NCBI RefSeq assembly: GCF_003014575.1
Contig: NZ_PYGF01000004.1
Location: forward strand, 1 to 64,000
Source: Cecembia rubra
Lineage (GTDB): Bacteria > Bacteroidota > Bacteroidia > Cytophagales > Cyclobacteriaceae
Length of the DNA stretch: 64,000 nucleotides
Direction of reading: 5' to 3'
The notes below the pieces were generated by a model. The model did not search any database and was not told where the DNA came from. It worked only from the letters and a program-made list of their open reading frames with translations. Both the position numbers and the translations under genes were made by a program. Positions 40,943-49,644 of the stretch are shown one piece after another (positions within the stretch are counted from its first letter, which is position 1; the number at the start of each line of letters is the position of its first letter).

Positions 40943-43075
40943 TTAAGGGTTAGATGCAGTAGTTTTTTTGATATCGGTTCCCAATCGCTGCAGATAAGCA
41001 ATGAGCGCCACTATTTCAGACTCAGGCATGACTTCCACACCTGAAGACTTGAGGTTGGCTACAATCTGTTCGGCTTGTACCATCAGATCTCCATTGGCCT
41101 GCTCATCATAACCTTCCGGATAAGGCACTCCCAATTTTTGCAGGGTTCTGATTTTTGCTGGAAGGTCACTGTGATCCATGATATTGGTGGCCATCCAAGG
41201 ATAAGGAGGCATCAACGAACCTGGAGACATGGACCTAGGATCTACCATGTGGTGATAATGCCAGCTATCTGGGTATTTACCTCCCACCCGGTGCAAATCC
41301 GGTCCTGTACGCTTAGACCCCCACAAGAATGGTCTGTCATAGACGAATTCACCTGCTTTGGAATATTCTCCATACCGCTCTGTTTCTGAACGGAAAGGCC
41401 TGATCATCTGAGAGTGGCATCCTACACAGCCATGGGAAATGTAAAGATCCCTTCCCTGAAGTTCCAATGGAGTATAAGGCTGTACGCTGGAAATGGTAGG
41501 AACATTGGATTTGACCAATATTGTAGGAATGATTTCAATGGCACCACCAATCAAAATTGCTACTGTGGCCATAATGGTAAAGAAAACAGGTTTTCTCTCC
41601 CATGCCCTATGCCAGAATTCGCCTTTTTCCTCTTTGTGAGGCACCAAAGCGGCTGCTTCATCAGCCTCTTCTGCCTGGAAGGATCCTTGCTTAGCAGTTT
41701 TTACCAGGTTATACACCATCAAAATGGCCCCTGATAGATACAACAAACCGCCAAATGCCCTTAGCATGTACATAGGTACAATCTGAATCACTGTCTCCAG
41801 GAAGTTCGGATAAGCCAATCTACCGGCTTCACTGAATTCTTTCCACATTAAGGACTGTGTCAATGCGGCAACATACATGGGAAGTGCATAAAATATAATC
41901 CCTAAAGTGCCCATCCAGAAGTGTGTGGTAGCCAATTTGGTGGAGTAAAGGTTGGTTTTCCACATTCTTGGCCACAACCAATACAACATGGCAAAGGTGA
42001 AGAAACCGTTCCAACCCAAACCACCGATGTGTACATGCGCTACGATCCAGTCCGTATAGTGGGCAATGGCATTGACATTTTTCAATGAAAGCATTGGCCC
42101 TTCAAATGTGGCCATACCATAAGCAGTGACAGCCACCACCATGAATTTCAAAACCGGATCAACCCTTACCTTATCCCAAGCACCTCTCAGGGTCAACAAA
42201 CCATTGACCATACCACCCCAAGAAGGAGCGATCAGCATCACTGAAAAGACAACACCTAATACCTGAGCCCACTCTGGAAGTGCAGTATACAACAAATGGT
42301 GAGGTCCGGCCCAGATATACAAGAAAATCAGGGACCAGAAGTGAATGATAGAAAGCTTATAAGAATAAACCGGTCTATTGGCTGCCTTTGGCAAATAATA
42401 ATACATTAGCCCCAAAAATGGCGTCGTCAGGAAGAATGCCACCGCATTGTGACCATACCACCATTGTACCAAGGCATCCTGTACACCCGCATAAGCCGAA
42501 TAACTTTTCAGGAAAGAAACCGGCAATGCCAAAGAGTTGAAAATATGCAAAACAGCTACCGTCACGAAGGATGCCAGATAGAACCAAATGGCTACATACA
42601 TGTGCTTTTCCCTTCTTTTGATCAGTGTACCGATCATATTGGCACCAAATGCCACCCAAACCAAGGCGATCAGTATATCAATTGGCCATTCCAATTCTGC
42701 ATACTCTTTAGATGTTGTGATTCCTAAAGGCAGTGTTATCGCTGCCAAAAGAATAATCAATTGCCATCCCCAGAAATTGATCCAGCTTAAGGCCTTGCTC
42801 CACATAGGAGCCTTCAACAGCCTCGGCATGGAATAATAAATCCCTGCAAAGATGGCATTCCCTACAAAGGCAAAAATAACCGCATTGGTGTGCAGCGGCC
42901 TGATTCTGCCGAAAGTGGTGTAGGGATTTCCCAAGTTGGCCTCAGGTAGAAAGAGCTGGGTGGCTGCTATCACACCTACCAACATGCCGACGAGGCCCCA
43001 GGCTAAGGTGGCGACCCCGAAGTACTTTACGATCTTATTGTCGTAATTGAACTGTTCCAGTGTTGTTCCTGACAT
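40943..43075 (-). CDS. ccoNO: fused CcoN-CcoO, catalytic and monohaem subunits of cbb3 oxidase
   Basis: 710 residues. Residues 1 to about 470 are CcoN with 12 or more membrane segments and haem/copper His ligands in HTNAVIF, WWYGHNAVAFFLT and WIVAHVHIGGLGWNG. After a short linker, an anchor (FFTIMATVAILIGGAIEI) leads into the CcoO domain with CXXCH at 550-554 (SHGCVGCHSQ) and the axial-Met region SMSPGSLMPPYPWM. Fusion of N and O in one chain is typical of Bacteroidota. It is the high-affinity terminal oxidase for low oxygen. Confidence 0.95.
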   Translation of the reverse strand: MSGTTLEQFNYDNKIVKYFGVATLAWGLVGMLVGVIAATQLFLPEANLGNPYTTFGRIRPLHTNAVIFAFVGNAIFAGIYYSMPRLLKAPMWSKALSWINFWGWQLIILLAAITLPLGITTSKEYAELEWPIDILIALVWVAFGANMIGTLIKRREKHMYVAIWFYLASFVTVAVLHIFNSLALPVSFLKSYSAYAGVQDALVQWWYGHNAVAFFLTTPFLGLMYYYLPKAANRPVYSYKLSIIHFWSLIFLYIWAGPHHLLYTALPEWAQVLGVVFSVMLIAPSWGGMVNGLLTLRGAWDKVRVDPVLKFMVVAVTAYGMATFEGPMLSLKNVNAIAHYTDWIVAHVHIGGLGWNGFFTFAMLYWLWPRMWKTNLYSTKLATTHFWMGTLGIIFYALPMYVAALTQSLMWKEFSEAGRLAYPNFLETVIQIVPMYMLRAFGGLLYLSGAILMVYNLVKTAKQGSFQAEEADEAAALVPHKEEKGEFWHRAWERKPVFFTIMATVAILIGGAIEIIPTILVKSNVPTISSVQPYTPLELQGRDLYISHGCVGCHSQMIRPFRSETERYGEYSKAGEFVYDRPFLWGSKRTGPDLHRVGGKYPDSWHYHHMVDPRSMSPGSLMPPYPWMATNIMDHSDLPAKIRTLQKLGVPYPEGYDEQANGDLMVQAEQIVANLKSSGVEVMPESEIVALIAYLQRLGTDIKKTTASNP

Positions 43076-43077
43076 AC

Positions 43078-43260
43078 TTACTTCGATTTAGTTGATGGTA
43101 CTTTTTTTTCTTTGGTTTTTTGTTCGTTATCAAATAGGATTCTAATTGCAGGCGTGTGACTGTCCTCAAACTGCCCTCCTTTCATGGCCCTGAAGAAGAG
43201 AAAGAGGAAAGTTCCCGCTAGGATCAGACTGATGGCTATCAATATGAATATCACTTCCAT
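43078..43260 (-). CDS. ccoS: CcoS, cbb3 oxidase maturation protein
   Basis: 60 residues with one membrane segment (IFILIAISLILAGTFLFLFF) followed by the short conserved RAMKGGQFED motif of CcoS. Needed for cofactor insertion in the oxidase. 2 nt from both neighbours. Confidence 0.9.
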   Translation of the reverse strand: MEVIFILIAISLILAGTFLFLFFRAMKGGQFEDSHTPAIRILFDNEQKTKEKKVPSTKSK

Positions 43261-43262
43261 GT

Positions 43263-45704
43263 TTACCAGATTTTTGGTTTTAAGCCTCTTTTGTAGGCCA
43301 GATAATTTATGGTCAAAGTGGTGAAAACCACCACTGAAATACTGCTGATAGGCATCAGAATGGCACAGAATAGAGGGCTCACCAATCCCTGAACAGCGAA
43401 GTAAACCCCGACTATATTGTAAGTGAAGCTGAGCCCGAAACTCGCCTTGATGATATTTCTGCTTGTTTTGGTGAAATCCAGAAAATCGGAAAGCTTATTG
43501 ATCATGCCCGCATCCATGATAGCATCCGAAGCAGGTGAGAAATTCGTCACTCTGTCCGTGATGGCAATCCCGACCTTACTTTCTCTCAAGGCCCCCGCAT
43601 CATTGAGCCCGTCTCCCACCATGAGGGTTTGCCTTCCTTCATGATTCAGCCTTTTCACAAAGGACAGTTTATCTTTCGGACTTTGGTTGAAAACCATCTG
43701 TACACCACGGCCAAAAACTTTTTGCAGGTTATGCCTTTCATGGTCCTGATCCCCGGAAAGCAAGTAGACTTCTTTTTCTTGATGGATAGAAGAAATAACC
43801 TGGTCCACACCTTGACGAAGACCGCTCTGTATAAAGAAGTATCCCAATACCGTTTCATCCACTGCAAAAAACACGATGTTGCCTCCATCTGGTAAGTTTC
43901 TTTGATCTGCACCGACAAATTCCGCAGACCCCAACTTAATCTCCTGGGATTTGTATCTTGTCTTTAGTCCTTTACCGGTAATTTCCTCCACATCTTCCTG
44001 CAAACTGACAGCTCTTACTCCTTCCAACCAGGCATTGATCCGGTTACTCAGCGCATGATTGGATTGGTTGACCATGGCCTTGACCAATGACTTAGATTCA
44101 TTTGAAAGTGATTCTCCTACATAATCTACAGTGGCCTGTGAAGGTGCGGTAAGTGTTCCTGTCTTGTCAAAAATAACCGTATCTATTTTGGCCAATTTCT
44201 CTATGACATGGGCATTTTTTAGATAGAGTTTGCCTTGTCCAAAAACCCTTAGGGTATTGCCCAAGGTAAATGGAGTGGACATGGCCAAGGCACAAGGGCA
44301 GGTGATAATCAATACCGAGGTAAATGCCAATACCCCCATGGAAGCCTGACCTGTCCAAACCCAGAAAATAAGGGATGCCAAAGCGATAAATAATACGATA
44401 AAGGTGAATTTCCCTGAAATCCTATTGGCCAAAGATTCAAGCCCCTGTGCTTTCTCCTTGTCAAAAGACTCATTGTTCCAAAGGTCAGTCAGGTAACCTT
44501 GAGAAGGGGACTTCTGAACCGCCAAGGTAAGTGCCTTGCCTTTTTGCCTTCCTCCTGCATAGATGAGTTCTCCCTTTTTCCTGGAAACAGGAACTTCTTC
44601 TCCTGTCACAAAAGAATAATCGATATAAGCTTCCCCTTCCAATAGGATGCAATCTGCAGGAATGAGTTCCGAATCCCTCACCCGGATTATATCGCCCACA
44701 TGCAGCTTCATCAAAGGAATCACTTCTTCTTCATCTTTGACTACCCTTGTAACAGCAATCGGAAAATAGGATTTGTAATCCCTGTCAAATGAAAGGGTGT
44801 CATAGGTTTTCTGCTGGTAATACTTGCCTATCAATAAAAAGAAAAGCAAGCCCCCTAAAGTATCCATATATCCCTCATTGCCTAAAATGAAAATATCATA
44901 TAAGCTGTAGGTAAAAAGGGTGACGATACCAATAGCAATCGGCACATCCATGTTCACGGCCTTATTTTGGATGGATAGCCAGGCCGAGCGGTAGTAATCT
45001 GTGGCTGAATAAAAAAACACAGGCAATGCCAGAAATACATTGAGATAGTTAAAGGTCTTTTTGAAACCTTCACCCAATAATTCCGCCTCTGAAAAATACT
45101 CAGGAAGGCTGAAAAGCATCATGTTACCAAAGCAAAATCCGGCAACCGCCAGCTTGCTTATCAATTTCTTGTCGGTACCTTTGACCTGCTTTTTCTCTGT
45201 ATCTGCGAGGTTGATCAAAGGTTCATATCCAATCCTTGAAAGCAGTTGGACCAATTCCTTTAAGGATATTTTATGCTGCAAAAATTTTACCTGCACTTTC
45301 TTTTTGATGAAATCAACCCTCCCTGAAATCACTCCTGGGTTGAGTTTATGGAGGTTTTCAAGCAGCCAGATACAAGATGCGCAATGGATGAAAGGAATAG
45401 TAAAAGTGATATGCGTCTCTCCACCATTTTGGAAATCAATCAATTTATTGATGACATCTTCGTCATCCAAATAATCGAACCGGTTTTCTCTGCCTGATAC
45501 TGCCTTTTGGCTTATGCCTGGGTTGTCAGCTATATCATAGTAATTACAAAGGTTATTTTCACTTAATACCTCATAGACCAGCTGGCAGCCGGTACAACAA
45601 AAATCCTTATCATCATAATGAAGGATTTCATCCTTACAATCCTCCCCACAATGGTAACAGATTGAGGTTTGCTTATCGGGCAATATATTTGGTAGGTTTG
45701 GCAT
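43263..45704 (-). CDS. ccoI: CcoI-type copper-translocating P-type ATPase
   Basis: 813 residues from the first ATG at 45704; a TTG at 45728 would add 8 residues. The N-terminus has a Cys-rich metal-binding region (CYHCGEDC, FCCTGCQLVYEVL) and an HMA-like domain with HCASCIWLLENL. The CPx motif is ITCPCALAMSTP, phosphorylation site DKTGTLTAP, hinge GDGLNDAGALRE. It supplies copper for cbb3 assembly. First gene of the cco operon, with an FNR-type box 42 nt upstream (centre). Confidence 0.93.
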   Translation of the reverse strand: MPNLPNILPDKQTSICYHCGEDCKDEILHYDDKDFCCTGCQLVYEVLSENNLCNYYDIADNPGISQKAVSGRENRFDYLDDEDVINKLIDFQNGGETHITFTIPFIHCASCIWLLENLHKLNPGVISGRVDFIKKKVQVKFLQHKISLKELVQLLSRIGYEPLINLADTEKKQVKGTDKKLISKLAVAGFCFGNMMLFSLPEYFSEAELLGEGFKKTFNYLNVFLALPVFFYSATDYYRSAWLSIQNKAVNMDVPIAIGIVTLFTYSLYDIFILGNEGYMDTLGGLLFFLLIGKYYQQKTYDTLSFDRDYKSYFPIAVTRVVKDEEEVIPLMKLHVGDIIRVRDSELIPADCILLEGEAYIDYSFVTGEEVPVSRKKGELIYAGGRQKGKALTLAVQKSPSQGYLTDLWNNESFDKEKAQGLESLANRISGKFTFIVLFIALASLIFWVWTGQASMGVLAFTSVLIITCPCALAMSTPFTLGNTLRVFGQGKLYLKNAHVIEKLAKIDTVIFDKTGTLTAPSQATVDYVGESLSNESKSLVKAMVNQSNHALSNRINAWLEGVRAVSLQEDVEEITGKGLKTRYKSQEIKLGSAEFVGADQRNLPDGGNIVFFAVDETVLGYFFIQSGLRQGVDQVISSIHQEKEVYLLSGDQDHERHNLQKVFGRGVQMVFNQSPKDKLSFVKRLNHEGRQTLMVGDGLNDAGALRESKVGIAITDRVTNFSPASDAIMDAGMINKLSDFLDFTKTSRNIIKASFGLSFTYNIVGVYFAVQGLVSPLFCAILMPISSISVVVFTTLTINYLAYKRGLKPKIW

Positions 45705-45739
45705 TTGGTACAAGTTACTGAGCTTCAAAGGGAAAAAAC

Positions 45740-45753
45740 ATGACAGAAATCAT
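45740..45753. promoter_or_regulatory. CRP/FNR-type box upstream of ccoI
   Basis: ATGACAGAAATCAT fits TGA-N6-TCA (7 of 10 fixed FNR positions). It is preceded by AAAAAAC, as at the hemN box. Centre 42 nt upstream of the ccoI ATG. Confidence 0.55.
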
Positions 45754-45766
45754 ATTCTCGGGTGAC

Positions 45767-46402
45767 TTAATACGATAGATAAAAAGATAAACGGTCATAC
45801 CACATCCCTCCACGGTAGAAGTGAAAAAGTACTTTTGCCAAATCGGCCTGGTAATATTTGGTAGTTACAAGAAGGGTACACTTATGCTTGACAGCATAGG
45901 ACCAAAAATCACCGATTCTGGTAAAATTGAATTTTATGAAAGAAGTCTCTGCGGTGGATTGGGCAAGCAATTGGACAATTTCCTGTTCTTCTCTTAGCTT
46001 TGATTTGGGAATGAAGGAGGGGGAGATGATGGTTGCTTTGCTTTCTTTGATATTGTCCTGAAACAATTCGACAAAATTCCTTATCAATCTGGCTGATCGA
46101 GGCGTCCCATCATAATGAAAGAGTAAGCTTTCGGTTGACATTTCCTTGTCAAAAAGCAAAACTGGAATTTCACATGGTTCCTCTTCTAGACCAATTGGCT
46201 TTTCCAGTCCATGCAGCCAATCCAAAACTTCAGGCAGGTGGGCCGTGTACAAACTTGGTTCATCCGTCGGATGGCACATGATTCCTTTTCCTCCGATGCT
46301 CAGATGAGCCGGAAATCCGGGAGGTAATTGCCTGCAATAATGCGGATGAATGATTTCTTCCGGCAAGGCAAACTTGACCAAGTTTTCGACTTTTCCCTGC
46401 AT
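45767..46402 (-). CDS. universal-stress-protein-like protein (tentative)
   Basis: 211 residues without signal peptide. The segment TESLLFHYDGTPRSARLIRN resembles the start of a UspA domain (hydrophobic strand, D-G-T/S, S), and CTLLVTTKYYQADLAKVLFH resembles its C-terminal nucleotide-loop strand and helix, but the G-x2-G-x9-G motif is absent. A shorter unknown N-terminal part precedes it, with IGGKGIMCHPTDEPSLYTAH. An FNR-type palindrome lies 78 nt upstream (centre), consistent with the known induction of Usp proteins at low oxygen. Identity is tentative. Confidence 0.55.
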   Translation of the reverse strand: MQGKVENLVKFALPEEIIHPHYCRQLPPGFPAHLSIGGKGIMCHPTDEPSLYTAHLPEVLDWLHGLEKPIGLEEEPCEIPVLLFDKEMSTESLLFHYDGTPRSARLIRNFVELFQDNIKESKATIISPSFIPKSKLREEQEIVQLLAQSTAETSFIKFNFTRIGDFWSYAVKHKCTLLVTTKYYQADLAKVLFHFYRGGMWYDRLSFYLSY

Positions 46403-46470
46403 AGCTTCAAATATTTACTACAAAACTAATTCAGGGCTATTTTTTATGAGGTGACGTAGGGTGGGAGCAA

Positions 46471-46490
46471 ACATGATATTTATCATGTTT
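46471..46490. promoter_or_regulatory. near-perfect CRP/FNR-type palindrome upstream of the Usp-like gene
   Basis: AACATGATATTTATCATGTT has 9-bp perfect arms. The core ATGAT-N4-ATCAT matches the FNR consensus at 8 of 10 fixed positions. It is the best of the three boxes in this window. Confidence 0.65.
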
Positions 46491-46616
46491 TTTAAATGGT
46501 AACAATAAATAAAATTAATAACTGAAATGCATAACGTTGAGGAATGGGGACTAAAACCATGAGATAAATCGGGACTTTGCCCAAACCTTTATGGATAGAC
46601 TGAAAAAATTGGAACC

Positions 46617-47366
46617 TCAATTTGACAAGACTAATGGATCCTGCTGCAGGAGATAAACCATGCTTTTGTAAAGTTCCTCATCATAATCTTTTAGCCTTTG
46701 CGGAATCTCAAAAAATGACTCCAAGGACACTGCAAAAAACTCATGAATGTTTTTTGAAGCTGATTGACGGAAAATTGAGGTTTGGCTTTCCTTTAACTTA
46801 ATCATTTCATTTTTGGCCAATTTCTCATAGTTCCGCCATGCACTTACATTGAAAAAATTGCTTTCCTCATTTTGTATCTGGTTTTCCAGTTTGAGTGCAT
46901 GCGCCATTTCATGGACCCCCAGATTAATCCCATTGTTGGGCTCCATAAATCCTTCCACAAAACTTCTCCATGAAATTACAATTATTCCGAGCCTTGGATT
47001 GACCTCTCCTTGATGGTAGGTTTTGTTGATCGTGGAATAGTAGTTGTCAGGATAAAGGAGAATTTTCGAGAAATTTTTAAGCTTAAGATTCCGGAATCCA
47101 AAAGTCACCATTACTGCGGTGGCTCCAATTAACAGTTCCATTTCTCTGCTGATTGCTTTCAATTCACCTCTTGGAATAAATTTCTTGGAGGCAATAAAAT
47201 AGGCTAATCTTTCTTTGAACTCATCCTTATGCTTTGGCTTCAATTTTTCGTAATAAGGAAAAAAACGGTTCAGGAGATCAATGTCTTCTTTTTCCAGTGG
47301 CTTTGTGCCAAACAGCAATTTGATCTCCTGAATGAGACCCGGAAAGTTTTTAAACAGTTGAAACAT
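46617..47366 (-). CDS. MtfA-like zinc metallopeptidase
   Basis: 249 residues from ATG 47366 (MFQLFKNFPGLIQEIK). The zinc site HExxH occurs in NLGVHEMAHALKLE, preceded by the family-typical IIVISWRSFVEGF, and a distal acidic ligand is likely in IHEFFAVSLESFFE, as in MtfA (glucose-regulated peptidase/PtsG regulator Mlc binder in enterobacteria). The role in Bacteroidota is not established. It lies just downstream of rny, separated by its terminator. Confidence 0.82.
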   Translation of the reverse strand: MFQLFKNFPGLIQEIKLLFGTKPLEKEDIDLLNRFFPYYEKLKPKHKDEFKERLAYFIASKKFIPRGELKAISREMELLIGATAVMVTFGFRNLKLKNFSKILLYPDNYYSTINKTYHQGEVNPRLGIIVISWRSFVEGFMEPNNGINLGVHEMAHALKLENQIQNEESNFFNVSAWRNYEKLAKNEMIKLKESQTSIFRQSASKNIHEFFAVSLESFFEIPQRLKDYDEELYKSMVYLLQQDPLVLSN

Positions 47367-47384
47367 GAAAAACATATCAAGACA

Positions 47385-47416
47385 AGAAAAAAGGTGCCAC
47401 AATACTGCAGCACCTT
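47385..47416 (-). terminator. intrinsic terminator of rny
   Basis: On the minus strand AAGGTGC and GCACCTT arms (47410-47416 and 47391-47397) are followed by TTTTTTC. It lies 24 nt after the rny stop. Confidence 0.85.
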
Positions 47417-47439
47417 AAGGTAAATCTATGAATGTAAAA

Positions 47440-49005
47440 TTACTTGGCGTAATTCACCGCTCTCATTTCCCTGATCACAGTGATTTTGATCTGTCCAGGG
47501 TATTGCATCTCTTTTTCTATTTTTTGGGAAATATCAAAAGACAATTTGCTTGCAGTCTGATCATCCACATTGTCTGCATCTACCAGCACCCTCAATTCGC
47601 GGCCTGCCTGCATCGCAAAACATTTGTTCACCCCATCAAAACTCAGCGCAAGGTCTTCCAATTCCTTCAGACGCTTGATATAGCTGTCCATGATTTCCCT
47701 CCTTGCTCCAGGTCTGGAGCCGGAAATGGCATCGCAGGCCTGAATGATTGGTGAAATCATAGAGGTCATTTCGATTTCATCATGGTGGGCACCAATGGCA
47801 TTCACTACTTCTGGATGCTCCTTGTACTTTTTGGCAAGCTCCATACCCAAAATCGCATGTGGCAATTCAGCCTCTTCAGGCCAAACTTTACCGATGTCAT
47901 GAAGCAGACCGGCTCTTTTGGCTAATTTTGCATTCAGTCCCAACTCTGCTGCCATGGTAGCACAAAGCTTGGCTACCTCTCTGGAGTGCTGCAACAAATT
48001 CTGACCATATGAAGATCTGAACCTCATTCTTCCTACCATTCTGATCAATTCGGGGTGAAGCCCATGAATTCCAAGATCAATACAGGTCCTTTCACCGATC
48101 TCAACGATTTCCTCTTCAATATTCTTCTCGGTCTTTGCTACTACCTCTTCAATCCTGGCCGGGTGAATCCTTCCATCCTGTACCAGTCGGTGAAGAGACA
48201 ATCTCGCAATCTCTCTTCTAACAGGATCAAAGCCTGAAATGATGATCGCTTCCGGGGTATCATCCACGATGATTTCCACTCCTGTAGCTGCTTCCAATGC
48301 ACGGATATTTCTTCCTTCCCTACCGATGATTTTTCCTTTGATATCATCAGACTCGATATTGAATACCGACACACAGTTCTCTATGGCATGTTCAGTAGCC
48401 GTTCTCTGTATGGTGTCAAGCACAATCTTTTTGGCCTGTTTGGTTGCCGTAAGCTTAGCCTGATCCAATATGTCCTTTATCTGAGAAGAGGCCTTGGTCG
48501 TAGCTTCATCTTTCAGCATTTCCACCAGTTGCTCTTTGGCTTCATCCTTAGTGAGACCGGCAATCTTTTCAAGATCCGAAATACGCTGATTGGTTACTTT
48601 ATCCAGTTCTTCTTTTTTCACCTGAACGGCATGAAGCTGCGCACTTAGGTTTTCTTTTTTACTGTCAAGTTCAGCCTCTTTTCTTTTTATAACTTCGATC
48701 TCCTTAGAAAGTGACTGTTCCCTTTGTTTGATTTTGTTCTCGTTGGTAATGATGATATTCTTCTTCTTGTTTACCTCCTCCTCAAACTCAGATTTCAATT
48801 TTAGGTACTTTTCTTTGGCTTCCAGTATCCTGTCTTTCTTCAATGCCTCTGCATTGATCTCTGCTTCCCGGATGATGCTTTTAGCTTTCTCTTTGGCATC
48901 AGCCTCAATTTTTTTACTGTTATTTTTGATAAACAGGCCGGCTAAAAGGGCCCCTATTCCAAGTCCTATTACACCTGAAATAATAATGTACAATGAATCT
49001 CCCAT
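47440..49005 (-). CDS. rny: ribonuclease Y
   Basis: 521 residues: N-terminal membrane anchor ([20 protein letters not shown]), a long coiled coil (about residues 30-180), a KH domain ([20 protein letters not shown]) and an HD domain ([13 protein letters not shown], with HH in IGAHHDEIE). It is an endoribonuclease that starts mRNA decay at the membrane. The last gene of a pheT-coil-zapA-rny cluster on the minus strand, as commonly seen in Bacteroidota. Confidence 0.95.
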   Translation of the reverse strand: MGDSLYIIISGVIGLGIGALLAGLFIKNNSKKIEADAKEKAKSIIREAEINAEALKKDRILEAKEKYLKLKSEFEEEVNKKKNIIITNENKIKQREQSLSKEIEVIKRKEAELDSKKENLSAQLHAVQVKKEELDKVTNQRISDLEKIAGLTKDEAKEQLVEMLKDEATTKASSQIKDILDQAKLTATKQAKKIVLDTIQRTATEHAIENCVSVFNIESDDIKGKIIGREGRNIRALEAATGVEIIVDDTPEAIIISGFDPVRREIARLSLHRLVQDGRIHPARIEEVVAKTEKNIEEEIVEIGERTCIDLGIHGLHPELIRMVGRMRFRSSYGQNLLQHSREVAKLCATMAAELGLNAKLAKRAGLLHDIGKVWPEEAELPHAILGMELAKKYKEHPEVVNAIGAHHDEIEMTSMISPIIQACDAISGSRPGARREIMDSYIKRLKELEDLALSFDGVNKCFAMQAGRELRVLVDADNVDDQTASKLSFDISQKIEKEMQYPGQIKITVIREMRAVNYAK

Positions 49006-49071
49006 AGGTATATGATATATATTTCTACCTACCGGAAAAGAAAAAAGCCCTCGAAATGAGTGATGGGTTAA

Positions 49072-49356
49072 TTATAAAAGTGAACGGAGCTGTTCATTGA
49101 TCTGCATGACTTTAGAATGGGCCAATTCGCTGTCTTCTGCGTTGATTTTGTCCTGTTCCATGGACTCGATCATACAATCGAAGGCTACCATAGCCAATAA
49201 GTCCTGCTTATCATCCAAACCAAACTCCTCTCTATATCTTTTGATTTTTTCATTAATCAATTTGCCTGCATGTCTGATTTTGGCTTCATCCTCAGTCTTC
49301 ACCTTCATGGGATATTCCCTGTCGCCGATTTTTAACCTAATAGAAAGTGTTTCCAT
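49072..49356 (-). CDS. zapA: cell-division protein ZapA
   Basis: 94 residues with the ZapA pattern: N-terminal beta region ETLSIRLKIGDREYPMKV, then a long helix for tetramerisation (EAKIRHAGKLINEKIKRYRE ... DLLAMVAFDCMIESMEQD). It stabilises FtsZ filaments. It starts 1 nt after the stop of the upstream coiled-coil gene, so the two are coupled. Confidence 0.9.
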   Translation of the reverse strand: METLSIRLKIGDREYPMKVKTEDEAKIRHAGKLINEKIKRYREEFGLDDKQDLLAMVAFDCMIESMEQDKINAEDSELAHSKVMQINEQLRSLL

Positions 49357-49357
49357 T

Positions 49358-49642
49358 TTATTCAGACAAGTAGGCGATGATATTATCGATTTCCTTTATA
49401 TAATTATTGATCTTTTCCCTCAATTCGGCAGATTCTGCATCTTCCACCGGTAAGCTATTTACAAGTTTAGCTATTTTAATTTGATTTTTAAAATCCTCCA
49501 ACATTCTCTCTTTTTCTTCCAGCTTGTTGCGAAGCACAAATACCTCTTCTTTCAGGGCATGATTGTCCTGTTCAAGTTGATTTAACTTTTTCTCCACTTG
49601 GGAGACAAGCTTTTCCAAATGCTGGAGTTCTTCGTGAATCAT
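49358..49642 (-). CDS. 94-aa coiled-coil protein upstream of zapA (ZapB-like role possible)
   Basis: 94 residues; residues 5-60 form a clear heptad coiled coil (LEKLVSQVEKKLNQLEQDNH and on), followed by a short linker (NSLPVEDAESAE) and a C-terminal helix. The gene lies 2 nt after pheT and 1 nt before zapA. By size, coiled coil and linkage it could be a ZapA partner, but I see no sequence proof of ZapB homology. Confidence 0.75.
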   Translation of the reverse strand: MIHEELQHLEKLVSQVEKKLNQLEQDNHALKEEVFVLRNKLEEKERMLEDFKNQIKIAKLVNSLPVEDAESAELREKINNYIKEIDNIIAYLSE

Positions 49643-49644
49643 TT

